NCBI GenBank assembly: GCA_017416145.1
Contig: JAFQDD010000031.1
Location: forward strand, 1-33,361
DNA length: 33,361 nucleotides
Direction: 5' to 3'
Source of the DNA: Spirochaetaceae bacterium
Lineage (GTDB): Bacteria; Spirochaetota; Spirochaetia; Treponematales; Treponemataceae
Shown here: positions 1 through 8,683 of the stretch, piece by piece
Layout of the letters: each line of letters begins with the position of its first letter
How positions within the stretch are numbered: the first letter of the stretch is position 1
The notes under the pieces: generated by a model
Database searches by the model: none
Told to the model about the DNA's origin: nothing
Seen by the model: the letters and a program-made list of their open reading frames with translations, nothing else
Position numbers and translations under genes: made by a program

Positions 1-2
1 GA

Positions 3-119
3 TGTATTTTTGATCAGGCTCCTTATTGTCAAACAGAAAAAGATTTTGAAAAATTGCTTCCATGGAACATTAAAATAACAGAATTTCACGAAGAAGGAAC
101 TTGGAAAAATGACACGTAG
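3..119 (+). CDS. IS66 transposase (TnpC), C-terminal end only
   Basis: This is the last 38 codons of an open frame that enters from the left edge and stops at TAG 117-119. The translation contains LLPWNIKIT preceded by a FDQAPYCQTEKDFE-like stretch, the characteristic C-terminal tail of IS66-family TnpC. The fragment at 27291-27641 of this window has the same pattern (FEKAPYAKTEND, LLPWNIEIT), so the two support each other. The tails are similar but clearly diverged, so they come from different IS66 members. Whether the element upstream is intact cannot be seen. Confidence 0.85.
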   Translation, partial: CIFDQAPYCQTEKDFEKLLPWNIKITEFHEEGTWKNDT

Positions 120-121
120 GT

Positions 122-141
122 GGCTAAAATTTGACGCTTAC
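122..141 (+). repeat. Right terminal inverted repeat of IS66 element
   Basis: Three bases after the transposase stop comes GGCTAAAATTTGACGCTTAC. Its reverse complement starts GTAAGCGTC, and IS66-family ends typically begin with GTAA. A related copy lies at 27266-27284, also just outside a tnpC stop codon. The element boundary is therefore placed at 141, and the 8 bases that follow (142-149) would be one copy of the target duplication. Confidence 0.7.
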
Positions 142-333
142 AGGTGGTTTAATTTAATATTTTGGTAGACAGAATACGTATTATAGATAGCAAAAAAATG
201 AATACAAAAATTACGAAACATATCTGTAATTTAACTTTTTACACCCTATTTGGCTGAAATCCTAGAAAACTATAGAAACAAAAATTTTGATTTTTTTAAC
301 ATATTAACCTCTAAAAAGTTTCTAGCTTTTTAT

Positions 334-1215
334 TTAATTTTGAGTTTCGTATCTTTGAATATCTCTTACCCATGATTTTTCTAAGTTACTTAATTTATCT
401 TCTGAAAACTGTGAATCAATTTTGTACCAACTAAAGTCAGAAAATACTTTTTGTAAATCTTCAGACTTAAAACTGTATCCATGTTTTGCATAAATTAAAT
501 TTCGTAAAAGTCTTAAAGACTCATTATTATCTTTACATTTATAAATTGAGGACTCAAAATTATCATAATTCCAATAAAATAAAGGGATTGTTTGTATTAT
601 TTTATCTGTGCATTTACTTTCCCATATTCCAATAGGCTCGGTTGCATAAATATTTGCAGAAATACCTTCAATTTTTAATATACATCCAGATAAACAAATT
701 GCACCAAAATCATCAACATAACTTGGCCACAGATTGAATTTATATGTTTCGTCGTAAATCTTTACATTGGAACCATTTATTGAGATATTATTATTTTCTA
801 GAACATCAGAAAAAATAATTTTTAAAATAGTTTCAGCATAAACTTCATACCCTTCAGAATCATAGTCAGAAGTAATTTTTCTGTATGATGCTCCATTTTC
901 GTCTAGAATGTATTTTTCCCCTGCTTTTTCAACAAAGGCCCAAGTTTCAAAATCTTTTCTTTTGACTGCATAGCCATCTGAAAATCGTACTTGTGAATAA
1001 CAAATATCCTCTCGCAATTGTAAAATATCATAATGAGAGTTTGCAATTATATTTAATGCCTTTTCATAAGACATATATTCTTTTACTAAAAGTTCTAATT
1101 GAACTGGAATATATGTTCCCATAAAATCTTTTGGAACATTATAAAGTTTATGCTCACTTTCAGCATATAAACTTAATGATAAAAACAAACAAATCACAAT
1201 AAATACTTTTTTCAT
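334..1215 (-). CDS. Secreted YARHG-domain protein
   Basis: This 293-residue protein has a clear signal peptide: MKK, then a hydrophobic run, then SLYAES, with probable cleavage after residue ~18. About residues 233-275 contain LRNLIYAKHGYSF followed by a W-Y motif, matching the YARHG domain, an extracellular domain of unknown role. The middle of the protein matches nothing I recognise. It is a single gene with its own promoter in repeat copy A (TATAAT at 1262-1267, minus strand) and a weak AGG ribosome site six bases before the ATG. It is probably periplasmic or surface-exposed. No enzymatic motif is visible. Confidence 0.75.
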   Translation of the reverse strand: MKKVFIVICLFLSLSLYAESEHKLYNVPKDFMGTYIPVQLELLVKEYMSYEKALNIIANSHYDILQLREDICYSQVRFSDGYAVKRKDFETWAFVEKAGEKYILDENGASYRKITSDYDSEGYEVYAETILKIIFSDVLENNNISINGSNVKIYDETYKFNLWPSYVDDFGAICLSGCILKIEGISANIYATEPIGIWESKCTDKIIQTIPLFYWNYDNFESSIYKCKDNNESLRLLRNLIYAKHGYSFKSEDLQKVFSDFSWYKIDSQFSEDKLSNLEKSWVRDIQRYETQN

Positions 1216-1261
1216 TTTGTACCTACTTTTTTTGGAATAATTGATGTATCAATTTAGAAAC

Positions 1262-1290
1262 ATTATATCACAAAGTAACATATATTTAAA
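1262..1290 (-). promoter_or_regulatory. Promoter of the YARHG gene
   Basis: On the minus strand there is an extended -10 TGATATAAT (1270-1262) with a poor -35 TTTAAA (1290-1285) at 17-bp spacing. The leader to the ATG at 1215 would be ~40 nt. The same -10 occurs in copy B ahead of the first DUF262 gene. Confidence 0.55.
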
Positions 1291-1308
1291 CAAAATTTGA
1301 TAAAGTGC

Positions 1309-1352
1309 AAAAAAAAACGCCTCAAGCTGAAAGTTCAACTTGAAGCGTTTTC
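1309..1352 (-). terminator. Rho-independent terminator of the DUF262 operon
   Basis: Read on the minus strand, the arms AACGCTTCAAG and CTTGAGGCGTT form a stem with one G-T pair, plus an inner TGAA/TTCA pairing. A run of nine T follows. It lies ~100 bp beyond the stop codon of the second DUF262 gene. Confidence 0.85.
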
Positions 1353-1449
1353 TGTTTTACAATCTTAAAATTGATTTATTTGATAAAAGGCGAACGAAGA
1401 ACCTCAAAAATCTATTAACTTAGAACTGGATTAACCGAAGAAGATATGA

Positions 1450-3888
1450 TTAACTGTTTAAAAATTTAGAAATATCTCCATTAACTTCATAACGTCCTGA
1501 GTTAGAATCCCATTTGACACTATATGTTTTGTTTTCGCTAGAAAATTCAAGATAATTAGGAGGTTCACCTAAAGAATCATTAAAAATTGGTTCTACACCT
1601 TTTTTTTCTAGTTTTTTACGTAAAAATAATAGGCACGGATCAAAGCAATGGCTGTCTTTTGTCTTGTTTTTTCCGAGGAAAACGTGATTATGTTCTTTGA
1701 TAAAAATTGTTTTCCAAGATGAATCATCTAGAATAGAAGGATCTAATAGAATAAATTTTTTCCAACTAGTTTCGGTTTTTAATTTAACTTGAATAATGTA
1801 TTTAAAATAGTCTTCTACTGTTTTATTGTTATTCTCAGAGGCTAACCATTTATCTACCAATTCTTTTATTGCGTTACCATAATATCCATTTTCTTTTCCT
1901 GCTTCTTCGTCCCTTAGATAACGCTTAATACTATAATCACGATTATTATTAAATATGTACATTCTATTGTTTTTCTTCCAATAATCACTTACTGAAATTA
2001 TTGCAGCATAAAATAAGTTGGCATTTCCGTTATTACTTTTTACGAAATCAAAAAGTTCTGTTAATTTACACTCATAAGATTTGAATTTTTCCAAATCGTA
2101 TTCGTTATTGTATTTACTCCAACTTAAAATACATCTAATTTGTCCCCAAAGATAATAATTGTTTTCGGCTTTTTTAATTGCACTAGCCCATTCTTCTCCA
2201 TTTTTACCAGTAATTAACTTTGCCTTGTTAATTTCTTCTTTTAGCGAACTATTATCCAATCCTCCATACATTTTGGTTAATTGAGCAAAGAAGTTTATAA
2301 CAAAAGCACTGTTTTGATTTTTTGTAAAGAAATCATTTAAATCATCAAAAATTGAATCAATACCCTTTATTACATCAATTAATTTTTGTATTTTATCAAT
2401 TTGATTGGTGTTATTGTCATTTTTAATGATATTTCTCATTATACGAATCCAATCACAAAGATTACGCATATCTTGTTCAGAAGCTGTATTCTTAAAGTCA
2501 GAAATTAAAGGAATATTATTTATATATTTAACAAAACAATAAAATATAGCTATTAAATCTTTAGGAACTTTTTCATTTAAAAATAAATCCAGATATGAAT
2601 CATCTTTATCCAGAGCATCTTTTACTTCGATTAGCGAGATTAAATCTCTGATTATCGTTTTGTTATCGTTTTCTTCTTTTTCTTCGTAAATAAAATTGTT
2701 AATGGTTTTAATTATTTCTTCAAAATCAATACGATAATTTTTATCTGAATCTGTTCTCAACCAATAGTCATTATAAGAGTTTAAGATATTATCTAGTTTA
2801 TGTTCATCTTTAGGTTCATCAAAATTGTCATAACAATCCTTGATTAGAGATAGATCTTTTTCTGAACAATCTGCCAAATCCACTGGTGCTTTTTGAAGTA
2901 TTTGTAATGCAACTAGGCGTAATAATAATTTCTTAAACTGGTTTTCTGCCTTTTCTACTGCTTCAAGTTTTTCTTTTTTAAATTTTTCATCATTTTCTTC
3001 ATTTGATATTACTTTTTTGTTTAACACTGGGGAAGCATACTTTTGCCAAAAGAAATCTATCCATTTTCCATCCATAAGACTTCGCCAATTTTCTTCTGTT
3101 TTCTCGGACAAAATTTTCTTTTTTTTCTGAATTTGAATTTCTTCTTCAAGAGAGGATTTTAAAATATCAAAGTCAGATAGTTGTTTTCCTCTGTCGTTCA
3201 TTTTTACAAATAATTCATCTGACATATTAAAATCATTTAAATTTAAAAAATTAAAGGTGATATTACGTAAATTTTTTCTATAAACCTCAAGGGTGGTACT
3301 ATCGATATTATTTGGATAAAAATTTAATTCTTGATATAAGGAATCAAGCATTACAAGCATTGATTGTATTGAAGAATCAAATTTCCATAGCCACTGAAAC
3401 CAATCATGACCAGTTATAACTTTTGAGAATACATTTTTGATTTTTTCTTTTTTTTCTCTATCCTTGATGTCATCATCCTTTTCAATGGCGTCCTGATCTT
3501 TTATGGCTTTTTTTATATATTTATCAGGTGTGTGCTTTACTAGTTCACTACAAAAATCTTTTGATGTAGTTCTTGTTTCATAAGTGAATTTTGAATTTGA
3601 CTTATCATCTTTTAGATTTTCACCTAAAATCCAATGCAATAAAAATAAAGTTGTTAATCTTTGTTGACCATCTAAAGGTTCAAAAGAATTGTTTCTTTTA
3701 CTTCCATAAACAAAATCCAATTCTAAGCTTTCGTATTCCCCTTTTACAGTTTTTATTAGAGAATGAACAAAATTCTTTCGGATTTCATTTACCTTTGGGG
3801 ATTTTCGACCTTGAGCATAATCTCTCTGTATTTTAGGTATTCGAATATTATTGTCATTTATTATGTCCCAAAAAGTATAATTTTTCAT
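1450..3888 (-). CDS. DUF262 protein, second gene of GmrSD-like module
   Basis: This 812-residue protein has an N-terminal DUF262 (ParB/Srx-like) fold. It shows IPKIQRDY at 17-24, DGQQRLTT at 73-80, and an F-V-K-M-N-D-R-G...LS segment near 230, the usual third DUF262 signature. In GmrS-type proteins the DGQQR loop is linked to NTP-dependent nuclease activity. No HNH motif is visible in the long C-terminal part, unlike its partner. The start ATG overlaps the partner's stop as ATGA, and an AAGGA ribosome site lies inside the partner's last codons, so the pair is translationally coupled. The gene is strikingly AT-rich and lysine/asparagine-rich compared with neighbouring ppdK. The likely role is type IV restriction or another anti-phage function, inferred from family and context. 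Confidence 0.8.
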   Translation of the reverse strand: MKNYTFWDIINDNNIRIPKIQRDYAQGRKSPKVNEIRKNFVHSLIKTVKGEYESLELDFVYGSKRNNSFEPLDGQQRLTTLFLLHWILGENLKDDKSNSKFTYETRTTSKDFCSELVKHTPDKYIKKAIKDQDAIEKDDDIKDREKKEKIKNVFSKVITGHDWFQWLWKFDSSIQSMLVMLDSLYQELNFYPNNIDSTTLEVYRKNLRNITFNFLNLNDFNMSDELFVKMNDRGKQLSDFDILKSSLEEEIQIQKKKKILSEKTEENWRSLMDGKWIDFFWQKYASPVLNKKVISNEENDEKFKKEKLEAVEKAENQFKKLLLRLVALQILQKAPVDLADCSEKDLSLIKDCYDNFDEPKDEHKLDNILNSYNDYWLRTDSDKNYRIDFEEIIKTINNFIYEEKEENDNKTIIRDLISLIEVKDALDKDDSYLDLFLNEKVPKDLIAIFYCFVKYINNIPLISDFKNTASEQDMRNLCDWIRIMRNIIKNDNNTNQIDKIQKLIDVIKGIDSIFDDLNDFFTKNQNSAFVINFFAQLTKMYGGLDNSSLKEEINKAKLITGKNGEEWASAIKKAENNYYLWGQIRCILSWSKYNNEYDLEKFKSYECKLTELFDFVKSNNGNANLFYAAIISVSDYWKKNNRMYIFNNNRDYSIKRYLRDEEAGKENGYYGNAIKELVDKWLASENNNKTVEDYFKYIIQVKLKTETSWKKFILLDPSILDDSSWKTIFIKEHNHVFLGKNKTKDSHCFDPCLLFLRKKLEKKGVEPIFNDSLGEPPNYLEFSSENKTYSVKWDSNSGRYEVNGDISKFLNS

Positions 3889-5783
3889 TTTGCAATTCCT
3901 TTATCTTCTGTTGTAATAATTGGATCTAAAACTTTATGCAATGCAGCTAAATAATTATCTTTATCTGTTTTATTCCATCTCATAGCGTCTAATTGAGAAA
4001 TATCATTTTCTGAATCTGTATAATATTTTAAGAAACAATTTCTTGTGCAAATTGGAAGAAAACATTTTCCCTCTTTGTCTTTTTCAATAATTGTTTGGCG
4101 TTTAAACATAAAAGGAGCATCTTTATATTCTCTATTTGTGGAGCTGTTAAGTAAAGTAAGATTATTTATACTATCTTTATTTACATCTTTATTGTTATCA
4201 GAAGAAAAGTGTTTATTTACCTTTTTGTAAAAGTCAGAGTATTTATCTTTCACTACACTCTGATTTTCCTCAAATTCTTTTATTAAGTTTGAACATTCTT
4301 CTTTTAGTGATTCATCTTTCCTAGTATTATTTGCTTTAATCTCAATTTCCAAACATTTTTCAATATTCTTCATCCAAGTTATGCGTTCATCAAATTGTTG
4401 AAGAGAAGAATCATTTCTAGAATCAATATGTTCAACATCCCAACTTTCATTTTTAAATTTTTCAAAATCAAATCGTTGATTTTCAGTTTTTATACAAGTT
4501 TCAATATTGAATAAAAGTAATAATTTCTTTGTCAAAGCATCTTTATACTCAAGTTCATCAATATCAATTTTTTTGCCATTGTTTGGAAGTTTTTCTCTTA
4601 TCAGTTTATGTAAAATTCGTTTTGTATCTTCCTCGGTCCATTCCTTGTTAGTTTTCTCTTGTTCTTTCTCTTGCTCGATATAAATGTGAATGTCAAGAAG
4701 TCGTTCATTTTGAGCAACAAGAAATCCAACATAATGAAAATAAATATTGCTTTCATACCAAGATAAAAGTTTATTGAAAGTTGCTTTTACCTTTTCCCAA
4801 GCTTTTTCCATAGAAGTAATATTTTTGTTATCTTTGTTTTTCCAAATACCTTCTAATTCTGTACTATTAGGATTTAAACTATAATCAAAAAGATTTTGGA
4901 ACATTCGGTATGAATAATCAGAATCAGCTTCGGGTTTCTTTTCAGTTACAAAATCGAATAAAAGATCAAGACGAGTTTGTTTTTCCTCATTACTAAGAAA
5001 GTTCCAAAATTTATCATCTTGAAATTTACGATCCATTTCAGCCCATTCCATAATAAATTGTTCTTCTTGTTGTATTACATCAATTTCGGTTTTATTTTCT
5101 TTGTTATGATTGCAGTACATTATAAATAAGGCTTTTATAAGTTCAGAACTAGTTAAAGGGATTTTTCCCTTATTTAAACGGTTAAAAACCTTTATACTAC
5201 TTTCATCATCACTAGTTTCTGGTACTTGATACCAAATAAAATAGGCTTTTTTCTCGTTTTCTTCTGCAAAAAGACAATCTTTGATTTTAGCAATTTTATT
5301 AAATTTCTTTTCTTTTTGCTTATTTTTCATCCAATCTTCAATTGTTTGTTTTGCATTTGCCAAATAATAACTGTCAATATTATCGGTGGGATTTGGAGCA
5401 TCAAAGTTTAATTCAGGTCTACTTCGATATTTAATTGTATACAATAAGGAGCTAAATAAGGAAGCTTCTGCATTCACCATATATCCACCATTAATAAATT
5501 CTTTCAATATCAAAAGCATTGTTGTAAGACGTTGTTGACCATCGAGAACTTCCCAGCCATCATCATTCTTTTTTACAACAATTGGCTGAAGAAAATATTT
5601 TTTATTTTCAGGATTTTCATCATTTGCAAATTGATAAAGATCTTCAAGTAAATCTTCTACTTGTTTTGAATCCCATCTGTATCCTCTTTGATATGAAGGA
5701 ATCCAAAAATGATGATTATTATCTAAAAAATCAGAAACTGGCTTTTCCTTAGGTTCATTATTATTTTCTTGTTCAGTAGTCAT
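3885..5783 (-). CDS. DUF262/DUF1524 protein, GmrSD-like nuclease
   Basis: This 632-residue protein has an N-terminal DUF262 domain with IPSYQRGYRW at 28-37, DGQQRLTT at 81-88, and FNRLNKGKIPL near 200. The C-terminal DUF1524 HNH-type nuclease region shows WDVEHI near 447-452 and NLTLLNSSTN...F-KR near 540-565. This is the domain order of GmrSD, the type IV enzyme that cleaves glucosylated hydroxymethylcytosine DNA. The start is ATG 5783, with GGAG eight bases upstream and a promoter in repeat copy B. It is the first gene of a two-gene operon (4-nt overlap with the next). The substrate specificity is not readable from sequence. Confidence 0.85.
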   Translation of the reverse strand: MTTEQENNNEPKEKPVSDFLDNNHHFWIPSYQRGYRWDSKQVEDLLEDLYQFANDENPENKKYFLQPIVVKKNDDGWEVLDGQQRLTTMLLILKEFINGGYMVNAEASLFSSLLYTIKYRSRPELNFDAPNPTDNIDSYYLANAKQTIEDWMKNKQKEKKFNKIAKIKDCLFAEENEKKAYFIWYQVPETSDDESSIKVFNRLNKGKIPLTSSELIKALFIMYCNHNKENKTEIDVIQQEEQFIMEWAEMDRKFQDDKFWNFLSNEEKQTRLDLLFDFVTEKKPEADSDYSYRMFQNLFDYSLNPNSTELEGIWKNKDNKNITSMEKAWEKVKATFNKLLSWYESNIYFHYVGFLVAQNERLLDIHIYIEQEKEQEKTNKEWTEEDTKRILHKLIREKLPNNGKKIDIDELEYKDALTKKLLLLFNIETCIKTENQRFDFEKFKNESWDVEHIDSRNDSSLQQFDERITWMKNIEKCLEIEIKANNTRKDESLKEECSNLIKEFEENQSVVKDKYSDFYKKVNKHFSSDNNKDVNKDSINNLTLLNSSTNREYKDAPFMFKRQTIIEKDKEGKCFLPICTRNCFLKYYTDSENDISQLDAMRWNKTDKDNYLAALHKVLDPIITTEDKGIAK

Positions 5784-5815
5784 TTATTAACTCCAAAAGA
5801 TGAATCTGCTTAAAC

Positions 5816-5844
5816 ATTATATCATAAAGTAACATATATTTAAA
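5816..5844 (-). promoter_or_regulatory. Promoter of the DUF262 operon
   Basis: On the minus strand there is an extended -10 TGATATAAT with a weak TTTAAA -35 at 17 bp, leaving a leader of ~25 nt. That leader contains GGAG ahead of the ATG at 5783. It lies within repeat copy B. Confidence 0.55.
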
Positions 5845-5863
5845 CAAAACTTGATAAAGATTG

Positions 5864-5905
5864 AAAAAAAACGCCTCAAGCTGAAAGTTCAACCTGAAGC
5901 GCTTT
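5864..5905 (-). terminator. Rho-independent terminator of ppdK
   Basis: On the minus strand a GCGCTTCAGG...CTTGAGGCGT hairpin is followed by eight T. It starts ~40 bp after the ppdK stop codon. It is the same structure as the terminator at 1309-1352, with two changes in the descending arm. Confidence 0.85.
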
Positions 5906-5946
5906 CCTTTTGTCTATATTCTTAAACTCAATTTAAGACTGATAAC

Positions 5947-8592
5947 TTATTTTTTTTCTGCGATTGCAGCTTGTGCAGCGGCTAATCTTGCGATTGGCAC
6001 ACGGAAAGGAGAACATGAAACGTATGTTAATCCTAGTTTGTGACAGAATTCTACAGAAGAAGGATCTCCACCATGTTCACCACAGATACCAATGTGTAGG
6101 TCTGGGCGTGTTTCTTTTCCTAGTTTAATTGCCATATCCATTAGACGGCCAACACCTGTTTGGTCAAGTTTTGCAAATGGATCGTTTTCAAAGATTTTTG
6201 CATCGTAGTAAGCATCTAAGAATTTACCAGCGTCATCACGAGAGAAACCGTATGTCATCTGTGTTAAATCATTTGTACCAAAACAGAAGAATTCAGCTTC
6301 TTTTGCGATTTCATCAGCTGTTAAACAAGCACGTGGGATTTCAATCATTGTACCTACTTCGTATTTTAGGTCTACCCCAGCTGCCTTAATTTCAGCATCT
6401 GCTGTTGCAACTACAACATCTTTTACATATTTTAATTCTTTTACTTCACCAACTAATGGAATCATGATTTCTGGAACGATATTCCAATCTTTGTGGTTTT
6501 TCTTTACGTTGATTGCAGCACGAATAACAGCCTTTGTTTGCATTTTTGCAATTTCAGGATATGTAACTGCAAGACGACATCCACGGTGCCCCATCATTGG
6601 GTTAAATTCGTGAAGTGATGTAATAATATTTTTAATATCTTCTACAGATTTACCTTGAGCTTTAGCTAATTTTTCAATATCAGCTTCTTCTGTTGGAACA
6701 AATTCGTGTAGAGGTGGATCCAAGAAACGGATTGTTACAGGATGACCTTCAAGAGCTTCGTATAAAGCTTCAAAATCACCTTGTTGGTATGGAAGAATCT
6801 TATCTAGAGCAGCTTCTCTTTCTTCAACTGTGTCTGAACAAATCATTTCGCGGAATGCAGCGATTCTGTCTTCTTCAAAGAACATATGTTCTGTGCGACA
6901 TAGACCAATACCTTCTGCTCCAAGTTCACGAGCTTTTCTAGCATCAGCTGGAGTATCAGCGTTTGTGCGAACTTGTAGTTTTCTAAACTTATCTGCCCAA
7001 GCCATAATTTTTCCGAATTCTCCGGCGATTGTAGCTTCTACAGTTGGAATTAAGCCCTCATAAATGTTACCAGTTGTTCCATCAATAGAGATTTCTGAAC
7101 CTTCTGTGAAAGTTTTTCCAGCAAGTTCAAATTTCTTGTTTTCTTCGTCCATTTTGATGTCGCCACAACCAGAAACACAGCAAGTACCCATTCCACGAGC
7201 AACTACAGCAGCGTGAGATGTCATACCACCACGTACAGTTAGAATACCTTGTGCAGCTTTCATACCTGTAATATCTTCTGGAGAAGTTTCTAGACGAACT
7301 AGAACAACTTTTTCACCCTTTTCTGCCCATTTAACTGCATCTTCAGCTGTGAAAACTACTTTACCACAGGCAGCTCCAGGACTTGCTCCAAGACCTTTAC
7401 CCATTGGAGTAGCAGCTTTTAGGGCTTTTGTATCAAATTGTGGGTGTAGCAATGTGTCTAAGTTGCGAGGATCAATCATTGCAACAGCTTCTTCTTCTGT
7501 ACGCATTCCTTCATCAACTAAATCACAAGCAATTTTTAGAGCAGCTTGAGCTGTTCTTTTACCATTACGAGTTTGTAGCATATAAAGTTTTCTATCTTGA
7601 ATAGTGAATTCCATATCCTGCATATCGCGATAGTGATTTTCAAGGATTTTACAAACTTCTGTAAATTGATTGTAAACTTCTGGCATAACCTTTTCTAGTT
7701 CTGAAATAGGTTGTGGAGTTCTAACACCAGCAACAACATCTTCACCTTGTGCATTGATTAGGAACTCACCCATAAGTTTCTTTTCACCAGTTGCTGGGTC
7801 ACGAGTAAATGCAACACCAGTACCAGATTCGTCTGACCAGTTACCGAAAGCCATTTCTTGAACGTTTACAGCAGTTCCCCAAGAATATGGAATATCGTTG
7901 TCACGACGGTAAATATTTGCACGAGGGTTATCCCAAGAACGGAAAACAGCTTTTACAGCGCCCATAAGTTGTTCTTTTGGGTCATCTGGGAAGTCTGCAC
8001 CGATTTTTGATTTGTATTCAGCTTTGAATTGATTTGCTAATTCTTTTAAGTCAGCAGCTGTTAGTTCAATATCTTGAGTAACGCCTCTTTTTTCTTTCAT
8101 TTGGTCGATTAGCTCTTCAAAGTATTTTTTACCTACTTCCATAACTACGTCAGAATACATTTGAATAAATCTTCTGTAGCAGTCACGAGCCCATCTTTCG
8201 TTGCCAGTTTTTTTAGCAACAACTTCCACTACTTCTTCGTTTAATCCAAGGTTTAGGATTGTATCCATCATACCTGGCATAGAAGCTCTAGCTCCTGAGC
8301 GAACAGAAACTAAAAGTGGATTTTCTAAATCACCGAATTTTTTTCCAGTGTAATCTTCTAATTTAACAATAGCTTCATTGATTTGAGCTTGAATCTCATC
8401 ATTGATTGATCTGCCATCATTGTAATATTGTGTACAAGCTTCTGTTGTAACAGTAAAACCTTGAGGAACAGGAAGTCCTAGGTTTGTCATTTCTGCAAGG
8501 TTTGCTCCCTTGCCACCAAGTTGATTACGCATTGAAGCGTCGCCTTCAGCTTTTCCTTTGCCGAAGAAATAGACATACTTTGTCTTTGACAT
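5947..8592 (-). CDS. ppdK: Pyruvate, phosphate dikinase
   Basis: This cytosolic enzyme interconverts pyruvate, ATP and phosphate with phosphoenolpyruvate, AMP and pyrophosphate. The 881-residue length is normal for the bacterial enzyme. Visible parts in order are the N-terminal ATP-grasp nucleotide domain (QLGGKGANLAEM near 20-35), the phosphohistidine domain with GGMTSHAAVVARG (His460 as swivelling phosphocarrier), and the PEP/pyruvate TIM barrel ending in GICGEHGGDPSS (Cys837 as acid/base). I chose ATG 8592. An upstream in-frame GTG at 8604 overlaps the AAGGAG ribosome site that serves 8592. The gene has a near-consensus promoter of its own and a strong terminator. Its codon use is more G+C-rich than its neighbours, as expected for a highly expressed core gene. 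Confidence 0.97.
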   Translation of the reverse strand: MSKTKYVYFFGKGKAEGDASMRNQLGGKGANLAEMTNLGLPVPQGFTVTTEACTQYYNDGRSINDEIQAQINEAIVKLEDYTGKKFGDLENPLLVSVRSGARASMPGMMDTILNLGLNEEVVEVVAKKTGNERWARDCYRRFIQMYSDVVMEVGKKYFEELIDQMKEKRGVTQDIELTAADLKELANQFKAEYKSKIGADFPDDPKEQLMGAVKAVFRSWDNPRANIYRRDNDIPYSWGTAVNVQEMAFGNWSDESGTGVAFTRDPATGEKKLMGEFLINAQGEDVVAGVRTPQPISELEKVMPEVYNQFTEVCKILENHYRDMQDMEFTIQDRKLYMLQTRNGKRTAQAALKIACDLVDEGMRTEEEAVAMIDPRNLDTLLHPQFDTKALKAATPMGKGLGASPGAACGKVVFTAEDAVKWAEKGEKVVLVRLETSPEDITGMKAAQGILTVRGGMTSHAAVVARGMGTCCVSGCGDIKMDEENKKFELAGKTFTEGSEISIDGTTGNIYEGLIPTVEATIAGEFGKIMAWADKFRKLQVRTNADTPADARKARELGAEGIGLCRTEHMFFEEDRIAAFREMICSDTVEEREAALDKILPYQQGDFEALYEALEGHPVTIRFLDPPLHEFVPTEEADIEKLAKAQGKSVEDIKNIITSLHEFNPMMGHRGCRLAVTYPEIAKMQTKAVIRAAINVKKNHKDWNIVPEIMIPLVGEVKELKYVKDVVVATADAEIKAAGVDLKYEVGTMIEIPRACLTADEIAKEAEFFCFGTNDLTQMTYGFSRDDAGKFLDAYYDAKIFENDPFAKLDQTGVGRLMDMAIKLGKETRPDLHIGICGEHGGDPSSVEFCHKLGLTYVSCSPFRVPIARLAAAQAAIAEKK

Positions 8593-8637
8593 GTGAGTTA
8601 TCACTCCTTATGTTTTTTCATTCTTTTGTGTTCCAAT

Positions 8638-8667
8638 ATTTTACCATTGAAAATTTGCTAATGTCAA
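8638..8667 (-). promoter_or_regulatory. ppdK promoter
   Basis: On the minus strand TTGACA (8667-8662), an 18-bp spacer and TAAAAT (8643-8638). The leader is ~38 nt and contains AAGGAG. It interlocks with the capA promoter on the other strand. Confidence 0.75.
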
Positions 8668-8676
8668 TGCTATAAT
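8647..8676 (+). promoter_or_regulatory. capA promoter
   Basis: TTGAAA (8647-8652), an 18-bp spacer and TATAAT (8671-8676). Only seven bases separate the -10 box from the ATG at 8684 and there is no Shine-Dalgarno, so the transcript is probably leaderless. Confidence 0.7.
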
Positions 8677-8683
8677 AATTTAC

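Larger units (their letters stand above)
1258..1352 (-). repeat. Direct repeat copy A (terminator + promoter)
   Basis: About 95 bp align without gaps to 5812-5906, with roughly seven to ten mismatches. The repeat holds, on the minus strand, a hairpin terminator followed by an extended -10 box (TGATATAAT). The two copies bracket the DUF262 gene pair exactly. Confidence 0.85.
5812..5906 (-). repeat. Direct repeat copy B (terminator + promoter)
   Basis: This is the second copy of the ~95-bp repeat at 1258-1352, at a constant offset of 4554 bp. It supplies the ppdK terminator and the DUF262 operon promoter (TGATATAAT, minus strand, 5824-5816). Confidence 0.85.

Noticed and set aside
312-332. TAAAAAG/CTTTTTA stem after the YARHG gene as terminator
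   Set aside because: The stem is only A-T apart from one pair and is not followed by a T-run on the minus strand. Such stems are expected by chance in this AT-rich DNA.
3591-3836. Plus-strand open frames within the DUF262 genes and similar ones inside ppdK, gmd and rmlB
   Set aside because: They are antisense shadows of well-supported genes, lack ribosome sites and have no recognisable protein features.
8592-8604. GTG start of ppdK at 8604
   Set aside because: The GTG overlaps the AAGGAG ribosome site, which is well placed for ATG 8592, the usual family N-terminus.
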